Part shown: in pieces, positions 38,070 through 47,280 of the stretch
Layout of the letters: each line of letters starts with the position of its first letter
Position numbering within the stretch: the stretch's first letter is position 1
Assembly: GCA_007693605.1 (NCBI GenBank)
Contig: REDG01000051.1
Location: forward strand, 1-64,000
Source: Bradymonadales bacterium
Lineage (GTDB): Bacteria > Bdellovibrionota > UBA2394
Length of the DNA: 64,000 nucleotides
Direction: 5' to 3'
Notes under the pieces: generated by a model
The model's database searches: none
Told to the model about the DNA's origin: nothing
Seen by the model: only the letters and a program-made list of their open reading frames with translations
Made by a program: the position numbers and the translations under genes

Positions 38070-38222
38070 ATGCCATCACCTACCTCAATTTCAGAGAATG
38101 TTCGTAAGCGAAAAAGAGCGATTCAGGGCCGTCGTCGCAAAAAAGAGAATGCGAAGAGGGGAACGATTAACTTTTATAAGGCTTTCGAGACTCCAGCGGC
38201 GGACGAAGCAGCAAAGGGCTAA
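38070..38222 (+). CDS. Small very basic protein (50 residues)
   Basis: An open frame of 50 codons, from ATG 38070 to TAA 38220-38222. The protein starts 'MPSPTSISENVRKRKRAIQG' and has 'RRRKKENAKRGT', followed by 'INFYKAFETPAADEAAKG'. It resembles small 'KRKR-x-GRKRKN-x-GT' proteins I recall from deltaproteobacteria; function unknown. A weak site (aaagag) lies upstream, 9 bases before the ATG. The pattern of lysine/arginine and the downstream acidic tail look coding, unlike the frames around it. The gene would lie between the TIGR pair and the convergent CCA gene. Confidence 0.6.
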   Translation: MPSPTSISENVRKRKRAIQGRRRKKENAKRGTINFYKAFETPAADEAAKG

Positions 38223-38254
38223 AAGCCGTACGGAGAAGTGGGCAGCGACTGCCC

Positions 38255-39586
38255 TCAGGTTTTCAGCGCGAAGTTTCTTTCCACAAAATCAAGAGCCTCG
38301 TCTTTGGTCTTGAGTTGTCCGTCTAGTTGTAGGCTTTCTACTTCAGTTAAGATTTCCTTAAATTTTGGTCCTGGCGAAAAGCCCATGGCGATAAGGTCTT
38401 GGCCTGAGATCAGGGCCGGGGGCCGCAGGTCTTCGACTTTGAGCTCACTGAGAGCGGCTTGGCAGAAGTGGTAAAGATCTAAGTTCTGATGAGAGGCGAG
38501 GCAGTCGATTCGGTGAAGTTCTAAATGCCAATCAAAGTGCTCTTGTCGCAGAAACCTTTTCAGAGTGGAGGGTCGCATTTTCTTCACATCCGCAAATTTC
38601 AAATGATCTCGAACCAGAGCGTGGACGATTTCTCGAAATCGATTCGGGGCCTTCAGTCGTCTCAAGATCTGGTCGCTCATTTCAGCCCCTAAAGAGGCGT
38701 GGCCATTAAACCGAATTCGGTCGCCCTCCGCATGACTAAATGTCTGAGGCTTGGCAATGTCATGAAGCAAGCAGGCCCAGCCCAACTCTGGCGAGTGACC
38801 TTCTCGAATCTGCTTGAGAAGCAGCAAGGTGTGAACCCAAACATCGCCCTCGGGGTGATACTCAGGGGGCTGTTCCACTCCCTTCATCAAAAGAAGTTCT
38901 GGCAGAATTTCTGACAATAGATTCAAGTCGTCTAGCTGCTCGATCGCTCGATCGGCTCCCTGGCGAGAGAGCATTCGGCAGCATTCGTCAAAAATTCTTT
39001 CCTTCGAAATCTGGTGAATCTGAGGGGCCAGTTGTTGAATAGCCTGCTCCAGTTTCTTCTCTATTTTAAAGTCAAAACGAGCGCTGAATCGAACCGCTCG
39101 AAGCATTCGAAGATAGTCTTCCTTCAGTCGAGCCTCAGGCTCTCCAATCGCCCGAATCATTTTTGCGGCAAGATCCTTTTGGCCGCCCACCCAGTCGTGA
39201 ACCTCATTGGAAAGGGGGTCCCAAAGCATTCCGTTGATACTAAAGTCGCGTCGTTGAACATCTTCTTGAGCCGTGGCGCGTTCCACCCGTTCGGGTCGCC
39301 GACCGTCTTTGATGCCCAGATCCTTTCGAAATGTTGCCGCCTCCACTTGGTAGGGCTTTTGGGGGTGCTCAGAGAGCAAAATCAAAACATTGAAGGCTTC
39401 TCCCACCAGCACGGTTCTCGGAAACAGGGCTTCCAGTTCGACGGGAAGAGCGCTGGTCGCAATATCATAATCGATGGCCTCGTTCCCCATAAGATGATCT
39501 CGAACACAGCCCCCCGCAAAATAGGCTTCAAAGCCTGCCTCTCGAATTCGCTTTAGGCAGTCGATGGCAAAGTCCAATTTGGTCAT
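38255..39586 (-). CDS. CCA-adding / poly(A) polymerase-type nucleotidyltransferase with HD domain
   Basis: A class II tRNA nucleotidyltransferase family member of 443 residues. The head has 'YFAGGCVRDHLMG' and the metal site 'DYDIATSALPVE'; the neck/body motif 'RRDFSINGMLWD' follows. The C-terminal HD domain has 'LLHDIAKPQTF'. The HD domain suggests 2',3'-cyclic phosphodiesterase/phosphatase activity as in CcaA. It adds or repairs the CCA end of tRNAs, or acts as poly(A) polymerase. The frame opens to 39640; the ATG at 39586 begins the conserved region. Confidence 0.92.
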   Translation of the reverse strand: MTKLDFAIDCLKRIREAGFEAYFAGGCVRDHLMGNEAIDYDIATSALPVELEALFPRTVLVGEAFNVLILLSEHPQKPYQVEAATFRKDLGIKDGRRPERVERATAQEDVQRRDFSINGMLWDPLSNEVHDWVGGQKDLAAKMIRAIGEPEARLKEDYLRMLRAVRFSARFDFKIEKKLEQAIQQLAPQIHQISKERIFDECCRMLSRQGADRAIEQLDDLNLLSEILPELLLMKGVEQPPEYHPEGDVWVHTLLLLKQIREGHSPELGWACLLHDIAKPQTFSHAEGDRIRFNGHASLGAEMSDQILRRLKAPNRFREIVHALVRDHLKFADVKKMRPSTLKRFLRQEHFDWHLELHRIDCLASHQNLDLYHFCQAALSELKVEDLRPPALISGQDLIAMGFSPGPKFKEILTEVESLQLDGQLKTKDEALDFVERNFALKT

Positions 39587-39672
39587 CGAAATGAGGCTAG
39601 GCCCGATCGGCATAAACTGCAAGGCGGTCTCGGTAAACACTCTGTCGGTTTTGTCCCTCCGCCGCTTGAAGC

Positions 39673-39690
39673 TGGCGACACTCCCGAATC
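39673..39690 (-). repeat. Intergenic GGGAGTGTCGC-family repeat copy, short
   Basis: gcgacactcccgaat on the plus strand, i.e. attcgggagtgtcgc on the minus strand. The same core 'attcgggagtg-cgc' is in the inverted unit at about 55239-55253. It lies in the divergent region between the CCA gene and the thiolase operon. A second, weaker similar unit (aatttggcgagaatctg) follows at about 39713. Confidence 0.5.
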
Positions 39691-39802
39691 GAGAGTTGGA
39701 CCATTTAGTCAGAAATTTGGCGAGAATCTGATAATCTCCAGTTCTCAGAAGTTCGGCTCCGGAAGTGTGGCCATGGAATCCATTTTGGTTTAGCGTTCAG
39801 GC

Positions 39803-40960
39803 ATGAAAGACTGCTATATTTTTACAGCGAAACGAACCCCCATCGGGAGCTTTCTCGGTCAGCTCTCTTCGGTCTCTGCCCCTCAGTTGGGGGCCGTGGC
39901 GGCCAAGGCGGCCATCGGCTCCCTTCGTCCTGAAGAGATTCAAGAATGCATTATGGGCTGTGTGCTGACGGCGGGACTGGGCCAGGCTCCGGCTCGGCAG
40001 GTGGCGATTTTTTCGGGCCTTCCAAATTCCGTTCCTGCGATCACCCTGAACAAAGTTTGTGGGTCAGGCTTGAAGGCGGTGACTCTGGCAGCTGATCGCT
40101 TGGCTCTTGATCGGTCTCAGGTGATTTTAGCGGGGGGAATGGAGTCGATGTCTCAAGCTCCCTTTCTTGTAAAAAATGCTCGTTCTGGCTTCAAGATGGG
40201 ACATCAAGAGATGGTGGACGGCATGATTCATGACGGGCTGTGGGATGTTTACAATCAATTTCATATGGGGGTGGCCGCTGAACTTTGCGTGAAGGAGTAT
40301 CGCTTTAGTCGTGAAGAACAAGATCAGTTTGCAAAAGAGTCTTATGAGAGAGCGCTTCGAGCCATCCAGTCAGGAGAGTTTAAGCCAGAGATTGCGGAAG
40401 TTCCTGTCAAAAGCCGAAAGCAAGAGCTTTTGGTCTCTGAAGACGAAGAGCCCTTTCGAGCGGATCTTGAAAAAATGAGTAGTCTCAAGCCCGTCTTTGA
40501 TAAAAGTGGAAGCGTTACGGCAGCGAATGCCAGCTCCTTAAATGACGGGGCGGCAGCACTGATTTTGTCAAACAAAGAGAGCCTTGGGGGTTTAAAGCCG
40601 ATGGCTAAGATTCTTCATCAAGCGGAGTTTGCTCAGAAGCCCGAGGCCTTCACGACAGCTCCCGTCTTTTGTGTAAAGAAGCTGCTTGAAGAGGCGAGCT
40701 TGAAGGTGAGTGATATTAAAGTTTTTGAAATTAACGAAGCTTTTGCGGCTGTAGCGATGGCCGCACAAAAGGATTTGGAGATTTCAAGAGACCAGTTGAA
40801 CCCGAGAGGGGGGGCGGTGGCCTTGGGGCATCCGATCGGGGCCAGTGGCGCTCGGTTGTTGACCAGCTTGCTGTATCAGTTGGAACCGGGCGAAAAAGGA
40901 GTTGTTAGCCTTTGTATCGGAGGCGGCGAAGCCATCGCCGTTTTGGTCGAGAGGCTTTGA
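39803..40960 (+). CDS. Acetyl-CoA acetyltransferase (thiolase)
   Basis: A 385-residue thiolase. Catalytic Cys is in 'NKVCGSGLKAVTLA', the His in 'GHPIGASGARLL' and the second Cys in 'CIGGGEA'. It condenses or cleaves acetoacetyl-CoA and longer 3-ketoacyl-CoAs. First gene of a seven-gene operon of acyl-CoA enzymes; ATG 39803. The next gene starts 11 bases later. Confidence 0.95.
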   Translation: MKDCYIFTAKRTPIGSFLGQLSSVSAPQLGAVAAKAAIGSLRPEEIQECIMGCVLTAGLGQAPARQVAIFSGLPNSVPAITLNKVCGSGLKAVTLAADRLALDRSQVILAGGMESMSQAPFLVKNARSGFKMGHQEMVDGMIHDGLWDVYNQFHMGVAAELCVKEYRFSREEQDQFAKESYERALRAIQSGEFKPEIAEVPVKSRKQELLVSEDEEPFRADLEKMSSLKPVFDKSGSVTAANASSLNDGAAALILSNKESLGGLKPMAKILHQAEFAQKPEAFTTAPVFCVKKLLEEASLKVSDIKVFEINEAFAAVAMAAQKDLEISRDQLNPRGGAVALGHPIGASGARLLTSLLYQLEPGEKGVVSLCIGGGEAIAVLVERL

Positions 40961-40971
40961 GAGGAGAAGTT

Positions 40972-41838
40972 GTGGCACTAGCGTTCAAAGAGATTGGAGT
41001 TGTGGGAGCGGGGCAAATGGGAAGCGGAATTGCTCAAGTCTGCGCCACTTATGGGGCAAATCTGAAGCTCTACGATGTTTCTGCAGAGGCCCTCGAGAAG
41101 GCTCGGGCCAGTATCGAGAAGAGTTTGGGCAAGCTCGCTGAGAAGGGAAAGATTAGCGCATCCCCCTCAGAAGTCCTTTCAAGAATCTCGCTCGTAAAAG
41201 ACTTGAAAGATTTCTCTGAAGTCGGTCTCGCCATCGAGGCCGCAACGGAAAATCTCAGTTTGAAAGAGAAGATTTTCTCTGATTTAGACCGCATCTTAGA
41301 TTCGAAGAGCATTCTCGCCACCAATACCTCGTCTATTAGCATTACTCGATTGGCGGCCAAGACGATAAGGCCAGAGAAGGTCGTTGGGCTTCACTTTATG
41401 AATCCGGTTCCCATCATGAAACTCGTGGAGCTGATTTCCGGTCAAAGAACTTCGCGGGAGACTCTGAAGGCCGTTGAGGATTTGGTTCGAAGCATGGATA
41501 AAATCGAGATTCACTCGAAGGACTATCCTGGCTTTATCGTGAATCGAATTTTGATGCCCATGATCAACGAAGCCTGCTTTGCTTTGTTTGAGGGCGTGGG
41601 GACGGCAGCAGACATTGATCAAGGTATGAAGCTTGGCACCAATCATCCGATGGGACCTCTCGAGTTGGCGGACTTTATTGGGCTAGACACTTGTTTGGCA
41701 ATTATGGAAGTTCTTTACCAGGGCTTCGGAGATAGCAAGTACCGAGCCTGTCCACTCTTAAGAAACTTGGTGGAGGCGGGCTGCTTGGGCCGCAAGTCCG
41801 GTCGGGGTTTCTATGATTATTCCGGAGGAAAAGCATGA
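40972..41838 (+). CDS. 3-hydroxybutyryl-CoA dehydrogenase
   Basis: A 288-residue 3-hydroxyacyl-CoA dehydrogenase. The NAD+ site reads 'IGVVGAGQMGSGIAQ', the catalytic His is in 'GLHFMNPVPIMKLVE' and the Glu/Asn dyad in 'GFIVNRILMPMINEA'. The GTG at 40972 follows a strong agaggagaag ribosome site; the frame opens at 40912 inside the thiolase gene but that start would add 20 unlike residues. Overlaps the crotonase start by four bases. Confidence 0.94.
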   Translation: MALAFKEIGVVGAGQMGSGIAQVCATYGANLKLYDVSAEALEKARASIEKSLGKLAEKGKISASPSEVLSRISLVKDLKDFSEVGLAIEAATENLSLKEKIFSDLDRILDSKSILATNTSSISITRLAAKTIRPEKVVGLHFMNPVPIMKLVELISGQRTSRETLKAVEDLVRSMDKIEIHSKDYPGFIVNRILMPMINEACFALFEGVGTAADIDQGMKLGTNHPMGPLELADFIGLDTCLAIMEVLYQGFGDSKYRACPLLRNLVEAGCLGRKSGRGFYDYSGGKA

Positions 41839-42593
41839 GTTTGGTGGGCGTCAGGCAAGAAGCTTCCATTGCCTATTTAGAAATTCAACGACCGGAGGCT
41901 TTGAATGCCCTGAATCGAGAAGTCTTGCTGGCTCTTCAAGAGGCTATCTTGAAGCTGGAGTCTGTGAAGGTCGTTTGTTTGACGGGTTCCGGCGACAAAG
42001 CCTTTGTGGCCGGGGCCGACATCAAAGCGATGCAGAAAATGCGACCCAGAGAGGCGAGGGCCTTTGCTGCTTTGGGGCAGGGAATTTTTCGTCTCTTGCA
42101 AGACGCTCCATTTTTGTCTGTGGCTGGGGTGAATGGCTTTGCCTTAGGAGGGGGCTTGGAATTGGCCTTGGCCTGTGACTTGATCTACGCGACTCCTAAA
42201 TCAAAGTTTGCACTGCCCGAGATCAATCTCGGTTTGGTGCCGGGCTTTGGAGGGACTTCCACTCTATTGCAGCGGGTCGGCTTTCACTACGCCATGGAGA
42301 TGATTTGCGGCGGAGAGATGATCTCTGCCGAGGAGGCTTACCGAAGGGGTCTTGTTCTGGACTTGCTGTCTGAGACCGACTGGAAGCAAGATTTAGATCA
42401 AAAACTTCGTGTCTTTGCCGAGAAGGGACCCGAGTCTTTGTTTCTGGCGCGGTCTTTGGTTCGTGCTCATTCTCAAACGGATCGAGATCGAGCTCAACAG
42501 TTAGAGAGAGAGAGTTTCGGAACTTTGTTTGATACGGGTGAGCCGCAAGAGGGGATGACCGCCTTTCTTGAAAAAAGAAAGCCAAAGTTTTAG
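41835..42593 (+). CDS. Enoyl-CoA hydratase (crotonase family)
   Basis: A 252-residue crotonase. The oxyanion hole and active-site loops are in 'GSGDKAFVAGADIKAMQ' and 'GFALGGGLELALACDLIY'; the catalytic Glu is near 'ALPEINLGLVPGFGGT'. It hydrates crotonyl-CoA and similar compounds. Its ATG overlaps the hbd stop (ATGA). Confidence 0.94.
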   Translation: MSLVGVRQEASIAYLEIQRPEALNALNREVLLALQEAILKLESVKVVCLTGSGDKAFVAGADIKAMQKMRPREARAFAALGQGIFRLLQDAPFLSVAGVNGFALGGGLELALACDLIYATPKSKFALPEINLGLVPGFGGTSTLLQRVGFHYAMEMICGGEMISAEEAYRRGLVLDLLSETDWKQDLDQKLRVFAEKGPESLFLARSLVRAHSQTDRDRAQQLERESFGTLFDTGEPQEGMTAFLEKRKPKF

Positions 42594-42664
42594 GGACGAG
42601 CCCGGCGATGGGGATTCTGGGCTGAGGGCATCTGTTTAGATCTATTTAGAGAGTGAGGAGAGTG

Positions 42665-43810
42665 ATGGATTTTGACTTAACCAACGAGCAGCAAGCGGTT
42701 CAGGAAATGGCGAGAGACTTCGCCAAACGAAAAGTGGCCCCTATTGCCGAGAAACTAGATCGAGAGTCTCTCTATCCCAAAGAGCTGGTGTCAGAAATGG
42801 CCGGGCTGCAGCTGATGGGGATGTGTGTCGCCGAGGAGTATGGTGGCGCGGGTCTTGATATGCTGTCCTATGTATTGGCCCTCGAGGAAGTCTCGACCGC
42901 CTGCGCCTCGACAGGCGTCATTATGTCGGTGAACAACTCCCTCGTGTGCGAACCTATCGAGAAATTTGGAACAGAAGATCAGAAGAAACAGTTTCTAACG
43001 CCTTTGGCTAAGGGAGAAAAGTTGGGTTGCTATGCACTGACAGAACCTAATGCCGGCACTGACGCAGCCAATCAGCAAAGTCGTGCTGAGAAGAAGGGCT
43101 CGTCTTATCGAATCAGTGGGACCAAGCAGTTTATCACCAACGGAGCTGAAGCAGACTTGGCCATCGTTTATGCCAGCACAGACCCGAGCAAGGGAAGCAA
43201 GGGAATCTCTGCCTTCATCGTTGAGGCGGATCGAAAAGGCTATAAGGTCGCGAAAAAAGAAAAGAAGTTGGGGATTCGAGGAAGTTCCTGTGTTCAGCTT
43301 GTTTTGGATGAAGTGGAAGTTCCAGAAGAGAACTTACTTCATCAAGAAGGTGAAGGATTTAAGGTGGCACTGAGCACTTTAGAGGTGGGTCGAATCGGAA
43401 TTGCTGCCCAGGCTTTGGGCATTGGCTCTGCGGCCTTAAGCTGTGCGCTGGCTTATAGTCAAGAGCGAGAACAGTTTGGTCAGAGAATTTCAAACTTTCA
43501 GGCTCTTCAGTTTATGATGGCTGATATGGCCACACGGCTGGAGGCGGCTCGGCTTTTGACCTATCGGGCAGCCCTTTTGAAATCAGAGGGCAAGCGAACG
43601 GCGAGAGAGTCGTCACAAGCGAAGCTCTATGCTTCTGAAATGTGCATGTACAACGCCTGGGCGGCGCTTCAAATTCATGGTGGTTACGGTTATGTGGAAG
43701 ACTATCTACCTGAGCGCTTGTTTCGTGATGCCAAAATATGTGAAATTTATGAGGGAACCAGTGAAGTTCAAAGGCTATTGATTGCAAGGACTTTGCTTAA
43801 AGAAGTTTGA
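42665..43810 (+). CDS. Acyl-CoA dehydrogenase 1
   Basis: A 381-residue FAD enzyme for alpha,beta-desaturation of acyl-CoA. 'CYALTEPNAGTDAANQ' and 'QFITNGAEADLAIVYA' form the FAD and substrate sites; the catalytic Glu is in '[17 protein letters not shown]'. The ATG at 42665 is preceded by gaggagag. It is separated by 71 bases from crotonase and by 50 from the next dehydrogenase. Best match in subfamily is short-chain/butyryl-type; the C-terminal end is closely similar to the other two dehydrogenases in this operon. Confidence 0.94.
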   Translation: MDFDLTNEQQAVQEMARDFAKRKVAPIAEKLDRESLYPKELVSEMAGLQLMGMCVAEEYGGAGLDMLSYVLALEEVSTACASTGVIMSVNNSLVCEPIEKFGTEDQKKQFLTPLAKGEKLGCYALTEPNAGTDAANQQSRAEKKGSSYRISGTKQFITNGAEADLAIVYASTDPSKGSKGISAFIVEADRKGYKVAKKEKKLGIRGSSCVQLVLDEVEVPEENLLHQEGEGFKVALSTLEVGRIGIAAQALGIGSAALSCALAYSQEREQFGQRISNFQALQFMMADMATRLEAARLLTYRAALLKSEGKRTARESSQAKLYASEMCMYNAWAALQIHGGYGYVEDYLPERLFRDAKICEIYEGTSEVQRLLIARTLLKEV

Positions 43811-43860
43811 GCCTTTTTGGTTGAGAGCCCTGAATTTTTTAAGAAGAAAGATCTGACCTG

Positions 43861-45009
43861 ATGAGAATCTCTCTTAGCGATGAGCAGCAGCAGTTTCAAG
43901 ACTGGGCTAAGAAGTTTGCGGAGTCTTGCGTGAAGCCTCATGTCGAGCGCCATCAAACAGAGAGAATTCAGCCCGAGCTGTTGAAAGAGCTTTCATCGCA
44001 GGGCTGGATGGCCTTGACAGTCCCTGAAACTGAAGGGGGAGGGGGCTTAGACCCACTTTCCTTTTCAGTCTGCATTCGAGAGTTGTCTCGAGTCTGTGCT
44101 TCAACCGCCATCACGGTGGCGGTCACCAATATGATTGCTGAGACTCTGGCCCGTGATGGAACAGCGGCTCAGAAGAAGAAATTTCTATCCTCCATTGTAA
44201 GCGGCAGTTCTTTGACGGCGAGCTTTTGCCTGACGGAGAACTCCAGTGGATCAGACGCCGCCGCCCTGCGAACAAGGGCAGAGAAAAAATCTCGGCATTA
44301 TGTCCTCAATGGAGAGAAGATCTATGTCACCAATGGGGCTTACTCAGGGGTTTTTTTGGTAATGGCCCGAACCTCTGAAACGCCAGGGGCCCAGGGAATT
44401 TCGGCCTTCATCGTCGAGAGAGATCAAAAGGGGCTTCATCTCGGAAAAGAAGAAGATAAGATGGGTTTGACGGCCAGTAGTACGATTCAACTGAGTTTAG
44501 ATCAGGTGGAGGTGCCTGAAGAGAATCGACTTCTTGAAGAAGGGGAGGGCTTTAAGATTGCGATGCGCTCGCTGGATTCCGGCCGAATCTCGGTCGCCTC
44601 TCAGAGTTTAGGCACCGCCGAGGCTGCGTTGGCGGCTGGTTTGCGCTATGTGAAGGAGCGAGAACAGTTTGGGAAGACTCTGTCGGAGTTTCAGGCCATT
44701 CAATGGAAGCTCGCGAATGCAGCGACAGAGCTTTCTGCGGCGGAGCTTCTGATCGCAAAGGCTTGTGACCTCAAGAGGAAGGGACGATCGTATACTCGAG
44801 CCGCCAGTATGGCGAAATTGTTCGCCACGGAGTCAGCCACGAGGGTTTGCAATGAGATGATTCAAATTTTTGGAGGCTATGGTTACATCAAGGAATATCC
44901 CGTAGAGAGATTTTATCGCGATGTTCGGGTGACCAAGCTTTACGAGGGTACGAGTGAGATCCAGAGGCTGGTGATCGCTAAAGATCTTTTGAAGGGAGCA
45001 GAGCTTTGA
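43861..45009 (+). CDS. Acyl-CoA dehydrogenase 2
   Basis: A 382-residue acyl-CoA dehydrogenase. '[19 protein letters not shown]' and '[16 protein letters not shown]' are the FAD/substrate segments, the catalytic Glu lies in '[17 protein letters not shown]'. It is a paralogue of the dehydrogenases at 42665 and 45521. It ends in overlap with the B12-binding domain gene (TTGA), so these two are translationally coupled. Confidence 0.93.
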   Translation: MRISLSDEQQQFQDWAKKFAESCVKPHVERHQTERIQPELLKELSSQGWMALTVPETEGGGGLDPLSFSVCIRELSRVCASTAITVAVTNMIAETLARDGTAAQKKKFLSSIVSGSSLTASFCLTENSSGSDAAALRTRAEKKSRHYVLNGEKIYVTNGAYSGVFLVMARTSETPGAQGISAFIVERDQKGLHLGKEEDKMGLTASSTIQLSLDQVEVPEENRLLEEGEGFKIAMRSLDSGRISVASQSLGTAEAALAAGLRYVKEREQFGKTLSEFQAIQWKLANAATELSAAELLIAKACDLKRKGRSYTRAASMAKLFATESATRVCNEMIQIFGGYGYIKEYPVERFYRDVRVTKLYEGTSEIQRLVIAKDLLKGAEL

Positions 45010-45524
45010 GACCGATTCGGGTGCTGATGGCGAAGTTGGGTTTAGACGGGCATGATCGCGGGGCCAAAGTGGTGATGGCGGCATTAAGAGACGCGGGCAT
45101 GGAGGTGATTTATTCGGGGCTTCATCAGACCCCCGCGGCTGTGGCCCGAGCCGCGGTGGAAGAAGATGTGGATGTGATCGGTTTAAGCATTCTTTCAGGG
45201 GCTCACAAAGACCTGGTGCCTCGTCTGGTTCAAGAGCTAGCTCAATTGGAGGCGGACTCCATACCCATTGCCCTGGGCGGCATTATTCCGGACTCCGATC
45301 GGAATCTTCTGAAGAAAATGGGGGTTCGGGCGGTATTCAGTCCGGGAACGCGGCTCGATGAGATTGTAGACTCGATTCGATCGCTTCGCGAAAAAAAGTC
45401 TGCGAAGTCCGGCTTAAAAAAGAGCGGGTCAAAGACGGGGAAAAAACCCCTCAAAAGCCTGAAAGCTAAAAAGAAAAGCCCGCCCAAAAACTCCAGGACT
45501 CTGAAGAAAGGAAAGCCGAAATGA
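45006..45524 (+). CDS. Stand-alone B12-binding domain protein (mutase small-subunit type) with Lys-rich tail
   Basis: A 172-residue protein. The first 130 residues are the cobalamin-binding domain of acyl-CoA mutases: '[20 protein letters not shown]' holds the DxHxxG with the Co-ligating His, plus '[11 protein letters not shown]', 'GLSILSGAH' and 'LGGIIPDSD'. It equals the C-terminal domain of methylmalonyl-CoA mutase or the isobutyryl-CoA mutase small subunit. The last 40 residues are Lys/Ser-rich ([20 protein letters not shown]), not part of the domain. No mutase catalytic subunit lies nearby. It starts with TTG overlapping the acyl-CoA dehydrogenase stop. Confidence 0.9.
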   Translation: MRPIRVLMAKLGLDGHDRGAKVVMAALRDAGMEVIYSGLHQTPAAVARAAVEEDVDVIGLSILSGAHKDLVPRLVQELAQLEADSIPIALGGIIPDSDRNLLKKMGVRAVFSPGTRLDEIVDSIRSLREKKSAKSGLKKSGSKTGKKPLKSLKAKKKSPPKNSRTLKKGKPK

Positions 45525-46666
45525 ACTTTGAGTTGTCAGACGATCAAAAGGCCATTCGAGACATGGCGAGGAGTTTTGCCGAAAGTCGATTGCGAGACAA
45601 AGCGGCTCAGTGGGATCAGACGAAGGAGTTTCCGCGCGAGATCATTCCAGAAATGGCCGAGCTTGGCTTTATGGGGATGGGCATTCCTGAAGACTATGCG
45701 GGGGCGGGGCTCGATCTCCTCTCCTGCGCGTTGATCATGGAGGAAGTGGCGCGACACTGCGGCTCAACTGCTCTTACTTTAGCCTCTCACAACGGTCTGG
45801 GTTCGAAGCATATTCTGCTGTTTGGATCAGAGGCTCAGAAGAAAAAATACCTTCCGGATATTGCCCAGGGTAAGAAGCTTTCAGCCTGGGCGTTGACAGA
45901 GCCCGGCAGCGGGAGTGACGCGAGTGGGCTGAAAACGACCGCCGTTTTAGAAGGCAATGAGTGGGTGTTAAATGGCTCGAAGGCCTTTATTACTCAGGGG
46001 TCGGTGGGGGATATCTATGTGGTGTTGGCGCTGACAACTCCTGAAAAAAAACAGAAGGGCATTTCTGCTTTTGTCATTGAGAGAGGCGCGAAGGGCTTTG
46101 TCGCCGGAAAGCCTGAAGACAAATTGGGTTGTCGGGCGAGTGATACTTCGACTCTGAGCCTTGAGAATGTGCGCATTCCCAAAGAGAATCTTTTGGGAGA
46201 GAAAGATCAGGGTTTTATCGACACCCTGAAGATTCTCGACCAAGGTCGAGTGATTATCGGAGCGATGGCTTTGGGATTAGGGAGAGGGGCTTTAGAGGAG
46301 AGCCTAAAGTACGCCAAAGAGCGAGAGCAGTTTGGGAAGCCCATTGCAGATTTTCAGGCCATTCAGTGGAAGTTGGCCGATATGGCAACGGAGTTGGAGG
46401 CGGCAAGACTTCTGTTGTACAAGGCTTGCGCCAAACATGCAGCCGGCCAGCCCATGAATACGGAAGCTTCGATGGCGAAACTTTTTGCTTCAGAGGCAGC
46501 CTTAAAGGCCTGTGACGAAGCGATACAGATTCACGGGGGCTATGGTTATATCAAAGACTATCCGGTGGAGCGCTACTGGCGAGACGCCCGCCTTTGCACC
46601 ATCGGTGAAGGAACGAGTGAGGTTCAGCGCATGGTGATTTCAAGAAATATCTTGAGAGAGGCTTGA
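45521..46666 (+). CDS. Acyl-CoA dehydrogenase 3
   Basis: A 381-residue acyl-CoA dehydrogenase starting '[20 protein letters not shown]'. FAD segment '[18 protein letters not shown]' and catalytic Glu region '[14 protein letters not shown]', in which the Glu is conserved. Its start overlaps the stop of the B12-domain gene (ATGA), so it belongs to the same operon. Sequence differs enough from copies 1 and 2 to suggest a different acyl chain preference; branched-chain (isobutyryl or 2-methylbutyryl) would fit the B12 domain partner. Confidence 0.94.
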   Translation: MNFELSDDQKAIRDMARSFAESRLRDKAAQWDQTKEFPREIIPEMAELGFMGMGIPEDYAGAGLDLLSCALIMEEVARHCGSTALTLASHNGLGSKHILLFGSEAQKKKYLPDIAQGKKLSAWALTEPGSGSDASGLKTTAVLEGNEWVLNGSKAFITQGSVGDIYVVLALTTPEKKQKGISAFVIERGAKGFVAGKPEDKLGCRASDTSTLSLENVRIPKENLLGEKDQGFIDTLKILDQGRVIIGAMALGLGRGALEESLKYAKEREQFGKPIADFQAIQWKLADMATELEAARLLLYKACAKHAAGQPMNTEASMAKLFASEAALKACDEAIQIHGGYGYIKDYPVERYWRDARLCTIGEGTSEVQRMVISRNILREA

Positions 46667-46690
46667 GCTTTCTGGAATTCAAATCCATCA

Positions 46691-46722
46691 CTAGTGGTTC
46701 AACCGGTAAATTTTTTCATGTT
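46691..46722 (+). repeat. Dispersed repeat with 56198-56230, copy 1
   Basis: Reads ctagtggttcaaccggtaaa then ttttttcatgtt; only about four differences from the copy at 56198. It lies 25 bases after the stop of acyl-CoA dehydrogenase 3. Confidence 0.75.
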
Positions 46723-46756
46723 CTGAATCAAGATTTTGCTTCGAATCAAGGCGGGG

Positions 46757-47278
46757 CTAGCCGTCGACCAGAGCCTTTTCAAAAATTTCGTCAATGAAGA
46801 ACTGGGTCTTTGCGGGTATCCTCGCCTTTGGATAGTATTCCTGAATCACTTGGTAAACTTTCTCTGGCGACCGTAGGCCTAGAAACGAAATCAGGAAAAT
46901 GACATCATCTCGATCAGAAGTGTCCCATCTCGCACTAATTGTCTTCATGGCCAAAAGATAGTCTGCCTCAGGCGTCCAAACCAGAAGATGATCAAACTCA
47001 AAGAGAATTCGTTTTTTCGGCACTGGGACCATAAAGGCTTTTGCGGCGTCATTCAGCCAATCATCGGACAAAGAGTTCTCTTCAGCAACTTCCTTCGCGG
47101 CAAGACGCACTTCACTGCTTGGCTCAAAAACGCCATCAACATCTTTTGTTGAGGCCCTGGCTTTAAAGGCTAGGCACATGGCTGCCCCGCCAACGATCCC
47201 CAGTTCTCCCCGAATGTTTTTTCTCTTTAGGATATTCGAAAGCTGTCTCAGATAATTCTTTATCTCATCCCTTTCCAT
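46757..47278 (-). CDS. DUF6036-type nucleotidyltransferase-like protein, candidate toxin partner
   Basis: A 173-residue nucleotidyltransferase-fold protein. The hallmark Gly-rich turn and metal site appear as 'LGIVGGAAMCLAFKARAST' followed by 'KDVDGVF', i.e. GG and DxD. This resembles DUF6036/AbiEii-like proteins. It starts two bases after the stop of the HTH protein, so the pair forms one unit. The C-terminal part ('EADYLLAMKTISARWDTSDR') is typical of these proteins. In related pairs the nucleotidyltransferase is thought to modify tRNA or the partner; not shown here. Start ATG 47278. Confidence 0.8.
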   Translation of the reverse strand: MERDEIKNYLRQLSNILKRKNIRGELGIVGGAAMCLAFKARASTKDVDGVFEPSSEVRLAAKEVAEENSLSDDWLNDAAKAFMVPVPKKRILFEFDHLLVWTPEADYLLAMKTISARWDTSDRDDVIFLISFLGLRSPEKVYQVIQEYYPKARIPAKTQFFIDEIFEKALVDG

Positions 47279-47280
47279 GT

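Noticed and set aside
38026-38313. 95-codon frame overlapping the 50-residue basic protein
   Set aside because: Different frame from the better-looking basic protein and overlaps the CCA gene end; no ribosome site.
40912-40971. Extended N-terminus for the 3-hydroxybutyryl-CoA dehydrogenase
   Set aside because: The extra 20 residues are basic and unlike the family; the GTG at 40972 has a strong Shine-Dalgarno.
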